Assembly (NCBI GenBank): GCA_002733135.1
Contig: NVUJ01000008.1
Span: 16,314-51,148, forward strand
DNA length: 34,835 bases
Reading direction: 5' to 3'
DNA from: Cycloclasticus sp.
Lineage (GTDB): Bacteria; Pseudomonadota; Gammaproteobacteria; Methylococcales; Cycloclasticaceae
The notes below the pieces were generated by a model. It searched no databases. It was given only the letters and a program-made list of their open reading frames with translations, and was not told the origin of the DNA. A program made the translations under genes and the position numbers. Position 1 is the stretch's first letter; every line of letters begins with the position of its first letter. Below are positions 16,717-25,539 of the stretch, piece after piece.

Positions 16717-18624
16717 TTACTCAGGTTTTTTGGCGAACACTACATCAGCACCAACACTTAAATTAGCCAGTGATGCAGCAAGAGTGACTTCTCCTTTTAA
16801 TCGCGCTAAGAATTTTTTAAACGAGTCACGAGAAGCTTGTGTAATATCGGATTTATCGCCATCGGTAACTTTGCTTAACTGAATAATAGCGACATCACCA
16901 TTAGCTGCGATAGATTTTTTTAGACTAGGTTGGTCCTCTTTTGGGTGCGACATACTGAAGGCATCCCTAATGAGCGCTCCAGCTACCGATTTATCATTTC
17001 TAGTCATGGGGCCGACATCGACAAATTCAACATTACCTGCCACAGCAAACTCCTTAATTGTTTGATGTGGTTGAATGTTGGCTAGAATCTCATCAGCTTT
17101 CTGGTCAAGAATTTCACCGGCTTTATTAGTTTTAACCGCTAAAATAACATCACCTTTAACGTCGTCTAATGGCGTTGTTTCAGCCGATTTATAATCTGTT
17201 ACTCGTAAAACGAGCATTTTTTCTGGGCTTAATTCAATCACCTCGCTGTTATTCCCTGCCAACACATCTTCACTAAATATAATGTGGCGCACCTTATCCT
17301 CTGCAGCAATACCCATCTCTGTACTTCCAGTAACTTCTGATTGCTTTTTGATAACCAAGCCTAACTCACTCACTACAGACTCTAAGGAGTCAGGGTTTTC
17401 GAAACTAAGCTCAGCAAACCTCTCAGACAATTGATAAAAATTCTCTCTAGCAACATTCTTCTTAAAACGTTCTTCAACTTTCGCCTTAACCGTTGAATAG
17501 GGCTGAACCTTTGCTTCGTCCATTTCAGTTAATTTAATGATTTGGAAACCATAACTAGTTTGAATAACCTCACTCGTCTCACCTGCTTGTAAAGATGATA
17601 GAGCCTCTTCAAATTTTTTATCCATCATGCCTTCGGTAATAATACCTAAGTCACCGCCCGATTTAGCTGAACCAATATCATCTGAATAGGTACTAGCAAG
17701 CTCAGAAAAACGCTCACCTGCTCTGATTCTTTTTAAAACAGCTTCAGCTTCAGCGCGTTTAGTTTCGGATTCAGTTTCTGAGGTGCCATCAGGCGCATCG
17801 AATAAAATATGGCTGGCTCTACGACGACCTACTTCAGTAAATGATTGTTTTTCACCTTCATAAAACGCCATTAACTCTTCTTCAGTTGGCTTTACATCCA
17901 ACATTAACTCATCCAGATTCAGCTCGACGTATTCAATAGATGCTTTCGCTGGTGTTTTATACAAATGCTCGTTCTGAGTATAGTTTTTTTCAACCTCTTC
18001 ATCTGAAGCTACAATATCCTCTAGCACCGATGATATAGGTAAGGAAAGATAAGCAATGTCTCTTGTTTGATTGTTAAGACGATAAAAATCATCTATTTCG
18101 CTATCATCTACAAGCGTTGTATCAACAATTGAACTAATGAATTGATCGCGAGTTAAACCAACACTAATTTGATGCACGAAGCCTTCTGTTGTCATTCCCC
18201 TAGCTTGTAATAAGCGTGTATAACTTTCCTTGTTAAATTGACCGTTTTTTTGAAATGCATCCAATGTAGATATAACATCAAGAATACTTTTTTCTGATAC
18301 TGCATAACCGTCTTCACCAACTGTATGAAGAATCAACCTTTCTTGGACTAGGCGATTTAACGATTCGTTACGAACCGCCTCTTCATTAAATAAATCAGGT
18401 GAATATTGATCAGCATACTGTTCTTTTAGCTCTTTAACGCGCTCTTGGTAAGCATTATTAACGTCAGCCTGATAAATCTTATAGTCGCCCACTTCAGCTA
18501 CCGGAGCCTCTGAGCCGCCACTCGAGTAATTTTGCAACCCAAACAAAGCAAAAGGTATTGAAATCATGACTAGAATAACGATTCCTAACCAACCTTTAAC
18601 ATGTGTTCTTAATTTATCTAACAT
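16717..18624 (-). CDS. ppiD: Peptidylprolyl isomerase D (membrane-anchored periplasmic chaperone)
   Basis: A 635-residue SurA-like chaperone with one N-terminal transmembrane anchor (GWLGIVILVMISIPFALFGL, 11-30). A SurA-N-type chaperone region follows at about 40-190, and a parvulin PPIase domain at about 268-368, with RRASHILFDAP, SDDIGSAKSGGDLGI and YGFQIIKLTE, then a second degenerate region. It assists folding of proteins leaving the Sec translocon. It lies downstream of hupB as in E. coli and Pseudomonas, but here two tRNA genes and an intrinsic terminator intervene; the terminator ends only about 25 bases before the ATG. The Shine-Dalgarno is weak (TTAGG, about seven bases from the ATG). 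The promoter is unclear. Confidence 0.93.
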   Translation of the reverse strand: MLDKLRTHVKGWLGIVILVMISIPFALFGLQNYSSGGSEAPVAEVGDYKIYQADVNNAYQERVKELKEQYADQYSPDLFNEEAVRNESLNRLVQERLILHTVGEDGYAVSEKSILDVISTLDAFQKNGQFNKESYTRLLQARGMTTEGFVHQISVGLTRDQFISSIVDTTLVDDSEIDDFYRLNNQTRDIAYLSLPISSVLEDIVASDEEVEKNYTQNEHLYKTPAKASIEYVELNLDELMLDVKPTEEELMAFYEGEKQSFTEVGRRRASHILFDAPDGTSETESETKRAEAEAVLKRIRAGERFSELASTYSDDIGSAKSGGDLGIITEGMMDKKFEEALSSLQAGETSEVIQTSYGFQIIKLTEMDEAKVQPYSTVKAKVEERFKKNVARENFYQLSERFAELSFENPDSLESVVSELGLVIKKQSEVTGSTEMGIAAEDKVRHIIFSEDVLAGNNSEVIELSPEKMLVLRVTDYKSAETTPLDDVKGDVILAVKTNKAGEILDQKADEILANIQPHQTIKEFAVAGNVEFVDVGPMTRNDKSVAGALIRDAFSMSHPKEDQPSLKKSIAANGDVAIIQLSKVTDGDKSDITQASRDSFKKFLARLKGEVTLAASLANLSVGADVVFAKKPE

Positions 18625-18647
18625 AATAATAACCTAACAAAATTTAT

Positions 18648-18682
18648 AAAAAAAAACCCCAAGGCCTAACCAAGCCTCGAGG
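18648..18682 (-). terminator. Intrinsic terminator after tRNA-Asp
   Basis: Reading the minus strand, CCTCGAGGC, an eight-base loop, and GCCTTGGGG form a nine-pair stem with two G-U pairs, followed by nine consecutive T residues (18648-18656). It begins 8 bases after the encoded CCA of tRNA-Asp and should end the hupB-tRNA-Val-tRNA-Asp transcript. Confidence 0.85.
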
Positions 18683-18690
18683 TAAATTTT

Positions 18691-18767
18691 TGGCGGAGTG
18701 GACGGGACTCGAACCCGCGACCCCCGGCGTGACAGGCCGGTATTCTAACCAACTGAACTACCACTCC
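18691..18767 (-). tRNA. tRNA-Asp (anticodon GTC)
   Basis: 77 bases on the minus strand, with the CCA encoded. The acceptor stem GGAGTGG pairs with CCACTCC; the D arm is AGTTCAGTTGGTTAGAAT; the anticodon arm is CCGGC-CTGTCAC-GCCGG with anticodon GTC; the T arm contains GGGTTCGAGTCCC. It is four bases downstream of tRNA-Val. Confidence 0.97.
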
Positions 18768-18771
18768 TAGT

Positions 18772-18847
18772 TGGTGGGTGCTGAGGGGATCGAACCCCCG
18801 ACATTCGCCTTGTAAGGGCGACGCTCTCCCAGCTGAGCTAAGCACCC
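18772..18847 (-). tRNA. tRNA-Val (anticodon TAC)
   Basis: 76 bases on the minus strand, with the CCA encoded. The acceptor GGGTGCT pairs with AGCACCC; the D arm is AGCTCAGCTGGGAGAGC; the anticodon loop CTTACAA carries TAC; the T arm contains GGGGTTCGATCCCC. Its 5' end is 17 bases after the hupB stop codon, too close for an independent promoter in the gap. Confidence 0.97.
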
Positions 18848-18864
18848 TTAGTCCAAAAAAGACG

Positions 18865-19137
18865 CTAGTTTACAGAGCCTTTTAAAGATTTGCCAGCTTT
18901 AAATGAAGGAACATTTGAAGCTTTAATTTGGATAGTTTCACCCGTTTGTGGATTACGTCCTGCACGTGCTGCACGAGCTTTTACAGAAAACGTACCGAAG
19001 CCGATTAATGACACTGAATCACCGCCTTTAAGAGCAGCTGTTATTGATGAAGTTGTTGCATCTAATGCACGACCAGCGTCCGCTTTAGAAAGGCCAGATG
19101 CGTCTGATATTGCGTTAATAAGTTCTGATTTATTCAT
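18865..19137 (-). CDS. hupB: DNA-binding protein HU
   Basis: A 90-residue HU/IHF-family histone-like protein of normal length. It begins [21 protein letters not shown], has the core [18 protein letters not shown], the DNA-contacting arm [14 protein letters not shown], and ends [15 protein letters not shown], all as in bacterial HU-beta. It compacts and bends DNA without strong sequence preference. It has its own strong promoter in the 220-base gap behind lon, and its transcript seems to run on into tRNA-Val and tRNA-Asp because neither a terminator nor promoter space separates them. The position after lon is the conserved gammaproteobacterial arrangement. Confidence 0.96.
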   Translation of the reverse strand: MNKSELINAISDASGLSKADAGRALDATTSSITAALKGGDSVSLIGFGTFSVKARAARAGRNPQTGETIQIKASNVPSFKAGKSLKGSVN

Positions 19138-19241
19138 GAAGTTCCCCCAATAGGATTTATTAAAATTTTTTAAAAAATGGATTCTTTCCGTTGAAATTTA
19201 TAACTGTTACATCCGTTTAGTTATTTGTCCAACAGGTTGAA

Positions 19242-19271
19242 TTTATATCCTTTCAGCACCCCTAGTGTCAA
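19242..19271 (-). promoter_or_regulatory. Sigma-70 promoter for hupB (and downstream tRNAs)
   Basis: In the 220-base gap between lon and hupB, the minus strand has a perfect -35 TTGACA (19266-19271), an 18-base spacer and -10 TATAAA (19242-19247). Transcription should begin near 19235, giving a leader of about 95 bases. That leader includes a 14-base perfect A/T palindrome (19165-19178) and a purine-rich GGGGGA ribosome site. Nothing else is recognisable in the gap. Confidence 0.85.
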
Positions 19272-19357
19272 GCAATACATGGGTTTTAACTATATTTTTT
19301 TATAGATAACTTAATACCCGTAAAATAGCTTCTTAATCTAGATTCTAACTGTCGAGT

Positions 19358-21769
19358 TTAATGCGCTGTTATTGTTTTATTTTTTGTTGTTTTTTCTTTT
19401 TCTGTAGATTCTTTTGATGAACCTTTTACATTCTTAATTGGTATAGGTATTTTTTCTAACGCGACGGCTAGCACCTCATCAATCCAACGAACTGGGATGA
19501 TTTTTAAGTGTTGTTTAATGTTTGATGGCATTTCAACTAAGTCCTTTTTATTATTTAGAGGAATAATCACCGTGCTAATACCCCCTCTTAATGCCGCCAG
19601 TAATTTTTCTTTTAAGCCACCTATCGGTAACACTTCACCTCGTAATGTAATTTCACCTGTCATGGCCACATCAGCTAATACTGGAATCCCAGTTAATGAT
19701 GAAACGAGTGCCGTGCACATACCAACACCTGCACTCGGCCCATCTTTAGGAGTAGCACCTTCAGGCACGTGAATATGAATATCATTTTTCTGATAGAAAT
19801 CTGATTTAATCCCTAGTGTTTCAGAACGACTCCTCACAACAGTTAATGCCGCTTGGATAGACTCTTGCATTACGTCACCAAGTTTACCGGTCAGTGTTAA
19901 TTTACCCTTACCTACCGTTATAGCCGATTCTATCGTTAACAGTTCTCCGCCAACTTCAGTCCAAGCCAAGCCAGTTACTTGACCTATTTGATTTGACTCT
20001 TCTGCTTTGCCAAAATCAAAACGTCTCACACCTAAATATTTATTTAAGTTACGAGAAGTCACATTAATCGTTTTTTTCGGCTTGCTCAACAATATGTCCC
20101 TGACCACCTTGCGGCAAATCTTAGACATTTCTCTGTCAATATTCCTCACGCCTGCTTCACGCGTGTAGTATCGAACTGTATCTCTAATCGCTGATTGGCT
20201 GATATGCAATTCGGAGTCTTTTAAACCATTATATTTAAGTTGTTTCTCAATTAAATAATTTTCAGTGATATTAATTTTTTCATCTTCTGTATAACCAGCT
20301 AAATTAATGACTTCCATACGGTCCAATAACGGGCCAGGTATATTCATACTATTTGCAGTCGCAACAAACATAACTTCAGATAAATCAAAATCCACTTCTA
20401 AATAGTGGTCATTAAACGTATTGTTTTGCTCCGGATCCAGTACTTCCAAGAGAGCTGAGGCGGGATCACCACGAAAATCCATCGCCATTTTATCGATCTC
20501 ATCCAGTAAAAATAAGGGGTTTCTGGTTTCAATCTTAGACAGGTTTTGTAATATTTTGCCGGGCATCGAACCTATATATGTACGTCTATGACCTCTGATT
20601 TCAGCTTCGTCACGTACACCGCCTAATGACATGCGAACAAATTTACGGTTAGTAGCACGTGCAATAGACTTCCCTAACGATGTTTTACCCACACCAGGAG
20701 GCCCAACTAAACACAAAATAGGAGCCTTCATATTCTTAACGCGTTGCTGCACAGCCAAATATTCTAAAATTCTTTCTTTCACTTTTTCTAAACCGAAATG
20801 ATCAGCATCCAAGACTTCTTGAGCGGCCACCAAATCATGTCTGATACGGGTACGTTTTTTCCATGGCACGCCAATCATACAATCAATATAATTTCTTATG
20901 ACACTCGCCTCAGCTGACATAGGAGACATCATTTTTAATTTATTGAGTTCAGATTCGGCTTTATTCTTGGCTTCTTTAGACATACCAGCGTCTTTTATTT
21001 TCTTTTCAAGCTCCTCAGTTTCATTCGGCACATCTTCCATATCGCCCAATTCTTTCTGAATCGCTTTCATCTGTTCGCTTAGATAATATTCGCGTTGGTT
21101 TTTTTCCATTTGTTGCTTAACACGACTACGAATTTGTTTTTCCATTTCTAGGATATCAACTTCGCCTTCCATCAAAAGCATCAAATGTTCTAGACGTTCC
21201 CGAAGGTTGCCTGTTTCCAATACTTTTTGTTTATCTTCTACCTTCAACACCATATGCGCTGACATGGTATCCGCTAAACGACTAGGCTCGTCAATACCAG
21301 ATAAAGAGGTCAACACCTCAGGTGGTACTTTTTTGTTTAATTTCACGTAGCTTTCAAAGGCAGATGTCACTGTTCTAATAAGAACATCCATTTCTTGCTC
21401 TTCAATATCCAACTCATCCTCAACAAGAGAAACATCTGCCGCAAACTGCTTGTCATTAATGAATATTTTCTCAACTTTGACGCGTCTTTCACCCTCGACC
21501 AACACCTTCACTGTGCCGTCCGGTAATTTAAGCAGTTGTAAAATAGTTGCAAGAGTACCGACGCCATACATATCTGATTCTTTGGGGTCATCTTGGTCTG
21601 CATTTTTTTGAGCAATTAAGACGATTTTTTTATTAGCGTCCATTGCTAAATCAATGGCTTGTATTGACCGATCTCTGCCTACAAAAAGAGGCAACACCAT
21701 GTGTGGATAAACCACCACGTCACGTAGTGGAAGTACGGGTAAGTTTGTTAGGTTTTCTTTGACGTTCAT
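19358..21769 (-). CDS. lon: ATP-dependent Lon protease
   Basis: An 803-residue LonA protease. The substrate-recognition N-domain covers about 10-205 (LPVLPLRDVVVYPHMVLPL), a coiled region follows, then the AAA+ module with Walker A GPPGVGKT (356-363) and Walker B LLDEID (421-426). The protease domain carries the Ser-Lys dyad: Ser679 in PKDGPSAGVGM and Lys722 in IGGLKEKLLA. It degrades misfolded and short-lived regulatory proteins in the cytoplasm. A strong AGGTGA site lies just before the ATG. The tail after about 780 is lysine/threonine-rich (STEKEKTTKNKTITAH) and probably disordered. A sigma-32-like promoter lies upstream, fitting heat-shock control. Confidence 0.97.
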   Translation of the reverse strand: MNVKENLTNLPVLPLRDVVVYPHMVLPLFVGRDRSIQAIDLAMDANKKIVLIAQKNADQDDPKESDMYGVGTLATILQLLKLPDGTVKVLVEGERRVKVEKIFINDKQFAADVSLVEDELDIEEQEMDVLIRTVTSAFESYVKLNKKVPPEVLTSLSGIDEPSRLADTMSAHMVLKVEDKQKVLETGNLRERLEHLMLLMEGEVDILEMEKQIRSRVKQQMEKNQREYYLSEQMKAIQKELGDMEDVPNETEELEKKIKDAGMSKEAKNKAESELNKLKMMSPMSAEASVIRNYIDCMIGVPWKKRTRIRHDLVAAQEVLDADHFGLEKVKERILEYLAVQQRVKNMKAPILCLVGPPGVGKTSLGKSIARATNRKFVRMSLGGVRDEAEIRGHRRTYIGSMPGKILQNLSKIETRNPLFLLDEIDKMAMDFRGDPASALLEVLDPEQNNTFNDHYLEVDFDLSEVMFVATANSMNIPGPLLDRMEVINLAGYTEDEKINITENYLIEKQLKYNGLKDSELHISQSAIRDTVRYYTREAGVRNIDREMSKICRKVVRDILLSKPKKTINVTSRNLNKYLGVRRFDFGKAEESNQIGQVTGLAWTEVGGELLTIESAITVGKGKLTLTGKLGDVMQESIQAALTVVRSRSETLGIKSDFYQKNDIHIHVPEGATPKDGPSAGVGMCTALVSSLTGIPVLADVAMTGEITLRGEVLPIGGLKEKLLAALRGGISTVIIPLNNKKDLVEMPSNIKQHLKIIPVRWIDEVLAVALEKIPIPIKNVKGSSKESTEKEKTTKNKTITAH

Positions 21770-21866
21770 TACATATCACCTCTTGAACTGAATTAAATGG
21801 GCATTTACCCTTTTAAAGAGACCTCACCTTATAGTACAGATGAGAAATTAATTATCGTTATTATAG

Positions 21867-21895
21867 ATATTAGGGCATGAATGGGGGTTTTCAAG
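21867..21895 (-). promoter_or_regulatory. Heat-shock (sigma-32-like) promoter for lon
   Basis: The minus strand reads CTTGAAA (21889-21895), exactly 13 bases, then CCCTAATAT (21867-21875). The classic sigma-32 consensus is CTTGAAA, 13-15 bases, CCCCAT-T, so the -35 is perfect and the -10 differs slightly. It lies directly behind the clpX terminator. A separate TATAAT (21860-21865) is a possible sigma-70 -10 without a suitably spaced -35. Confidence 0.7.
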
Positions 21896-21896
21896 T

Positions 21897-21945
21897 CTCC
21901 AAACACAAAAAAAGGCGCTTAAAGCACCTTTTTTTGTGTTTGGAG
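21897..21945 (-). terminator. Large palindromic terminator after clpX
   Basis: Two 24-base arms pair at 23 of 24 positions around a one-base centre (loop forming from the central AAGC region). The arms run CTCCAAACAC, seven A, GGCGCTT and its complement. The A/T tract inside the stem supplies the U-run, so it should work in both directions. It begins 8 bases after the clpX stop codon. Confidence 0.85.
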
Positions 21946-21953
21946 GCAAAACT

Positions 21954-23237
21954 TCAATCAGCCGAAACTACTTTTTGTTCACTTTCATAAATAAACAACG
22001 GCTCAGACTCTCCACAAATCACCTTTTCATCAATCACTACTTTAGATACGTCCTCTAATGATGGAAGGTCATACATCGTATCCAAAAGAACTTGCTCGAC
22101 AATGGTTCGTAGTCCACGAGCACCTGTTTTACGAGACATCGCTTTTTTGGCAATCTCACGCAGCGCCTCATCTCTAAACTCCAACTCAACACCTTCCATC
22201 TCGAAGAGTCTCATGTATTGTTTAGTGAGTGCATTTTTAGGCTCACTTAATATCTCAATTAAAGCTTCTTCATCTAACTCTTCAAGTGTCGCCACAACGG
22301 GTAAACGACCTACGAATTCTGGAATCAGACCATATTTAACCAAGTCTTCAGGTTCTACGTTTTGTAACACGTCACCTACTGGTGGTGCTTTTTCGACACT
22401 TATAACTTCAGCGGAAAAACCAATACCAACATTCTCTTGTAAGCGATCTTGTATCACTTTCTCTAAGCCTGCAAACGCACCACCAACAATAAATAATATA
22501 TTCGCCGTATCGACTTGCAAAAACTCTTGTTGCGGGTGCTTTCTTCCACCTTGAGGAGGAACTGAAGCAACAGTGCCTTCAATGAGTTTTAATAAAGCTT
22601 GTTGTACCCCTTCGCCAGACACGTCTCGTGTAAGTGATGGATTATCAGATTTACGTGAAATTTTGTCTATTTCATCAATATATACAATACCGTTTTCAGC
22701 CTTTTCAACATCAAAATCACATTTTTGAAGTATTTTCTGAATGATGTTTTCAACATCTTCACCGACATACCCCGCTTCAGTGAGTGTCGTAGCATCGGCG
22801 ATAGTGAAAGGAACGTTTAACATCCTAGCCAAGGTTTCAGCTAACAATGTTTTACCTGACCCCGTCGGACCAATCAGTAATACATTGCTTTTAGCTAACT
22901 CGACATCATCAGCGCCTTGGGGCGCCTTCAAACGCTTGTAGTGATTATAAACCGCTACTGAAAGGATTTTTTTAGCCTGCTCTTGACCGATAACATATTT
23001 ATCAAGAGCACCTTTAATTTCAGCTGGTTTGGGTAGCTCTCCATCGGCGTTTCCGCCTTCGCTCTCTTGCAACTCTTCTTTAATAATATCGTTGCAAAGT
23101 TCAACACATTCATCACAGACAAAAACGGAAGGACCCGCGATGAGTTTTCGTACTTCATGCTGGTTTTTCCCACAAAAAGAGCAAATTAAAATTTTGCTAT
23201 CATTTTCATTGTCGTTGTCGTTTTTATCGTCACTCAT
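21954..23237 (-). CDS. clpX: ClpXP protease ATP-binding subunit ClpX
   Basis: A 427-residue AAA+ unfoldase. The N-terminal zinc-binding domain has Cys19, Cys22, Cys41 and Cys44 ([11 protein letters not shown]...CDECVELC). Walker A GPTGSGKT is at 123-130, the substrate-gripping pore loop GYVG at 156-159, Walker B VYIDEIDK at 185-192, and the ClpP-docking IGF loop at 272-274. It unfolds tagged proteins and feeds them to ClpP. GAGG precedes the ATG at a good distance. The extreme N-terminus ([15 protein letters not shown]) is unusually acidic and asparagine-rich. A 116-base gap separates it from clpP; TTGACC followed by TAATAT there is a weak promoter candidate, so clpX may have its own start besides read-through from clpP. 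Confidence 0.97.
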   Translation of the reverse strand: MSDDKNDNDNENDSKILICSFCGKNQHEVRKLIAGPSVFVCDECVELCNDIIKEELQESEGGNADGELPKPAEIKGALDKYVIGQEQAKKILSVAVYNHYKRLKAPQGADDVELAKSNVLLIGPTGSGKTLLAETLARMLNVPFTIADATTLTEAGYVGEDVENIIQKILQKCDFDVEKAENGIVYIDEIDKISRKSDNPSLTRDVSGEGVQQALLKLIEGTVASVPPQGGRKHPQQEFLQVDTANILFIVGGAFAGLEKVIQDRLQENVGIGFSAEVISVEKAPPVGDVLQNVEPEDLVKYGLIPEFVGRLPVVATLEELDEEALIEILSEPKNALTKQYMRLFEMEGVELEFRDEALREIAKKAMSRKTGARGLRTIVEQVLLDTMYDLPSLEDVSKVVIDEKVICGESEPLFIYESEQKVVSAD

Positions 23238-23353
23238 ACAAACCTCATTCTCTCCGTGCTATTACTGCAGTTGACAGATTTGGCGTTACCAATCTTTCAT
23301 ATTACCTATACTATAGTATGGTCAAGATTTTGTATCTGTCTAGCCTAAAAGGC

Positions 23354-23995
23354 TTATTTTGTAGATTCTGTTATGTCTCGTTTCCTTAACACTTTATCAA
23401 TTAAGCCGTAATCAACCGCTTTTTCAGAGCCCATGAAGTTATCTCTATCAGTGTCGCCTTCAATCACTTCTAACGATTGACCGGTATGCTGAGACATGAC
23501 TCTATTTAATCGATCGCGTATGTTTAAAATTTCTTTTGCATGAATATCGATGTCAGACGCTTGGCCTTGAAAGCCGCCCAGTGGTTGATGAATCATCATT
23601 CTTGAATGCGGTAATGCAAAACGTTTTTCAGGCGCTCCGCCAGTTAACAACAACGCACCCATACTAGCCGCTTGCCCAATACACATAGTGCTTACGTCTG
23701 GTTTTATAAATTGCATCGTATCGTAAATAGACATGCCGGCTGTCACCGAACCACCTGGAGAATTAATATACAAGTGGATATCTTTATCGGGGTTTTCAGA
23801 CTCTAAAAACAACATTTGAGCGACAACTAAATTTGCCATGTGATCTTCAATTTGGCCCACCAGAAAAATAACACGCTCTTTTAAAAGGCGAGAATAAATA
23901 TCGTACGAGCGCTCTCCTCGTGCGGTTTGTTCAACCACCATTGGAACCAAGCCAAGTGCTTCTGCTTCAGGTAAATTGTTCATATTTATTCCCAT
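23354..23995 (-). CDS. clpP: ATP-dependent Clp protease proteolytic subunit
   Basis: A 213-residue serine protease subunit with the complete triad: Ser111 ([11 protein letters not shown]), His136 ([11 protein letters not shown]) and Asp185 (DTDRDNFMG), the same numbers as the E. coli precursor. The segment [18 protein letters not shown] and the head-domain helix are standard. It forms tetradecamers that associate with ClpX, encoded next. Two in-frame ATGs are possible: 23995 or 23983 ([11 protein letters not shown]); the latter has a better-placed GGGA, so the shorter form may be the real one. It starts 13 bases after tig ends, consistent with a tig-clpP transcript. Confidence 0.97.
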   Translation of the reverse strand: MGINMNNLPEAEALGLVPMVVEQTARGERSYDIYSRLLKERVIFLVGQIEDHMANLVVAQMLFLESENPDKDIHLYINSPGGSVTAGMSIYDTMQFIKPDVSTMCIGQAASMGALLLTGGAPEKRFALPHSRMMIHQPLGGFQGQASDIDIHAKEILNIRDRLNRVMSQHTGQSLEVIEGDTDRDNFMGSEKAVDYGLIDKVLRKRDITESTK

Positions 23996-24008
23996 TTTAT
24001 TGTCTTAA

Positions 24009-25313
24009 TTATCCGGCAGCTTGCGCTGAGCTCATTAATTCTTCAAAACTTAAGGATGTTTCCGTTACTTTCGCTTTCTCTAACACCCAATCTACCAGTT
24101 GGTCTTCTAACACCACGCTTTCAACTTTACTGCGTTCCGCTGGGTTTGAGTTATACCAATTAATAACTTCTTCTGGTGTTTGATACGTTTGAGCAAACTC
24201 TTTAATACGCTCTTGTACCTTGGCATCATCAGCCTTAATGCCATTCTGCTTGATAACCTCAGACAATAACAAGCCTAATTTAACCCGTTTTTCAGCTTGC
24301 TCTGTAAATAACTCTTTTGGCAAATCGGGCGTGCTTGATTGTGCCTGTTGTGCTTTTTCATTTAAAGAAGCCATCATTTGTTTCACTTCATTATCAATTA
24401 ATGCATCTGGCACAGGCACATTATTATTTTCTACAATAGCGTCCATTACGATTTGCTTACGCTTAGCAGCTAATGCACGATTTAGTTCACCCGTCATATT
24501 TTTAGTTAAATCAGCTCTAAAGTCTGCCATGTCACCACTGTCTACACCAAACTCTTTAATAAACTCTTCGTTTACCTCTGGCAATTCACTTTTTTCTACT
24601 TTTTCTACTTCAACGTCAAATTTACCAACTTGGCCAGCAAAGTCAGGTTGTTGATAATCGTCAGGGAATGTTATCTCAAAACTAAGTTTCTCACCCGCCT
24701 TTACGCCTTTCAGCTTATCTTCAAAACCAGGAATCATATTTTTTGAACCAATTTCAACTGGGAAACTTTTTATCGGCTCTTCAGAAATCGATTTATCGCC
24801 AACGTTGCCTTCAAAATCAATCGTTACACGATTTCCTTCTTTAGCTTTCGCCTTTACTTCCTTCCACTCTGTTTTTTGTGTTCTTAATTTTTCAACCATG
24901 TTGTCGATATCAGATTCAGCAATATCCACCACTGGGCTATTAAGCTCCAACTCTTCAATCGGCTTGATGGTGATTTCTGGATACACCTCAAAACTGGCAG
25001 AAAACTCATAGCCATCATCTTTTTCTTCATTAGGCGTAATAACGGGCGCGCTGGCAGGGTTAAGTTTTTCTTCCATAATCGCTTTATAAAAAAAACTTTG
25101 AGTCAATTCAGACAATGCCTCTGCTTTTACACTGGCGCCATACTTCTTTTTTATCACGTTCATTGGAACCTTGCCCGGTCTAAAGCCATCAATACGGGCA
25201 TTACGCTTTACATCGTCATAACGTTTATTTATGGCCGTGTCGACCTCTTCTTGAGGGACAACGATTGTTAACGTTTTTTTAATGTCAGAATTAGACTCAA
25301 CAGAAACCTGCAT
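24009..25313 (-). CDS. tig: Trigger factor
   Basis: A 434-residue ribosome-bound chaperone of normal length. The ribosome-docking loop GFRPGKVP (43-50) is intact in the N-terminal domain. The FKBP-type PPIase domain (about 150-245) includes GNRVTIDFEGNVGDK and PGFEDKLKGVKAGE. The C-terminal substrate-binding arms extend to the end. It shields nascent chains at the exit tunnel. AGAGAG precedes the ATG. Only 47 bases separate it from tRNA-Leu, with no hairpin terminator, so part of its transcription may come through the tRNA gene. The tig-clpP-clpX-lon order is conserved among gammaproteobacteria. Confidence 0.97.
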   Translation of the reverse strand: MQVSVESNSDIKKTLTIVVPQEEVDTAINKRYDDVKRNARIDGFRPGKVPMNVIKKKYGASVKAEALSELTQSFFYKAIMEEKLNPASAPVITPNEEKDDGYEFSASFEVYPEITIKPIEELELNSPVVDIAESDIDNMVEKLRTQKTEWKEVKAKAKEGNRVTIDFEGNVGDKSISEEPIKSFPVEIGSKNMIPGFEDKLKGVKAGEKLSFEITFPDDYQQPDFAGQVGKFDVEVEKVEKSELPEVNEEFIKEFGVDSGDMADFRADLTKNMTGELNRALAAKRKQIVMDAIVENNNVPVPDALIDNEVKQMMASLNEKAQQAQSSTPDLPKELFTEQAEKRVKLGLLLSEVIKQNGIKADDAKVQERIKEFAQTYQTPEEVINWYNSNPAERSKVESVVLEDQLVDWVLEKAKVTETSLSFEELMSSAQAAG

Positions 25314-25360
25314 AATTACTCTCTTGTGTTATTTATTAAAGATTTTATTCGAAAAATAGA

Positions 25361-25446
<86 letters not shown>

Positions 25447-25470
25447 TTATGGTTGGTATTAATGTGCGGT

Positions 25471-25500
25471 ATCATACCTATTCTTGAATCATTTTTGCAC
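25471..25500 (-). promoter_or_regulatory. Probable tRNA-Leu promoter
   Basis: The minus strand has -10 TATGAT (25471-25476) and an 18-base spacer to a poor -35 GTGCAA (25495-25500). The -10 is followed by ACCGCAC, a GC-rich discriminator of the kind seen at stable-RNA promoters. The position, about 25 bases before the tRNA 5' end, is suitable. Confidence 0.4.
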
Positions 25501-25539
25501 CTCTTTTTGAGGCAAACCGGCTGATTTTGATAAAATTTT

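Noticed and set aside
22102-22554. A 150-codon open frame opposite clpX
   Set aside because: Serine-rich shadow of the conserved clpX reading frame, without a ribosome site or known motif.
23285-23340. Perfect ATACTATAGTAT palindrome in the clpP-clpX gap as an operator
   Set aside because: Short and AT-rich, expected by chance in this base composition; no known regulator matches.
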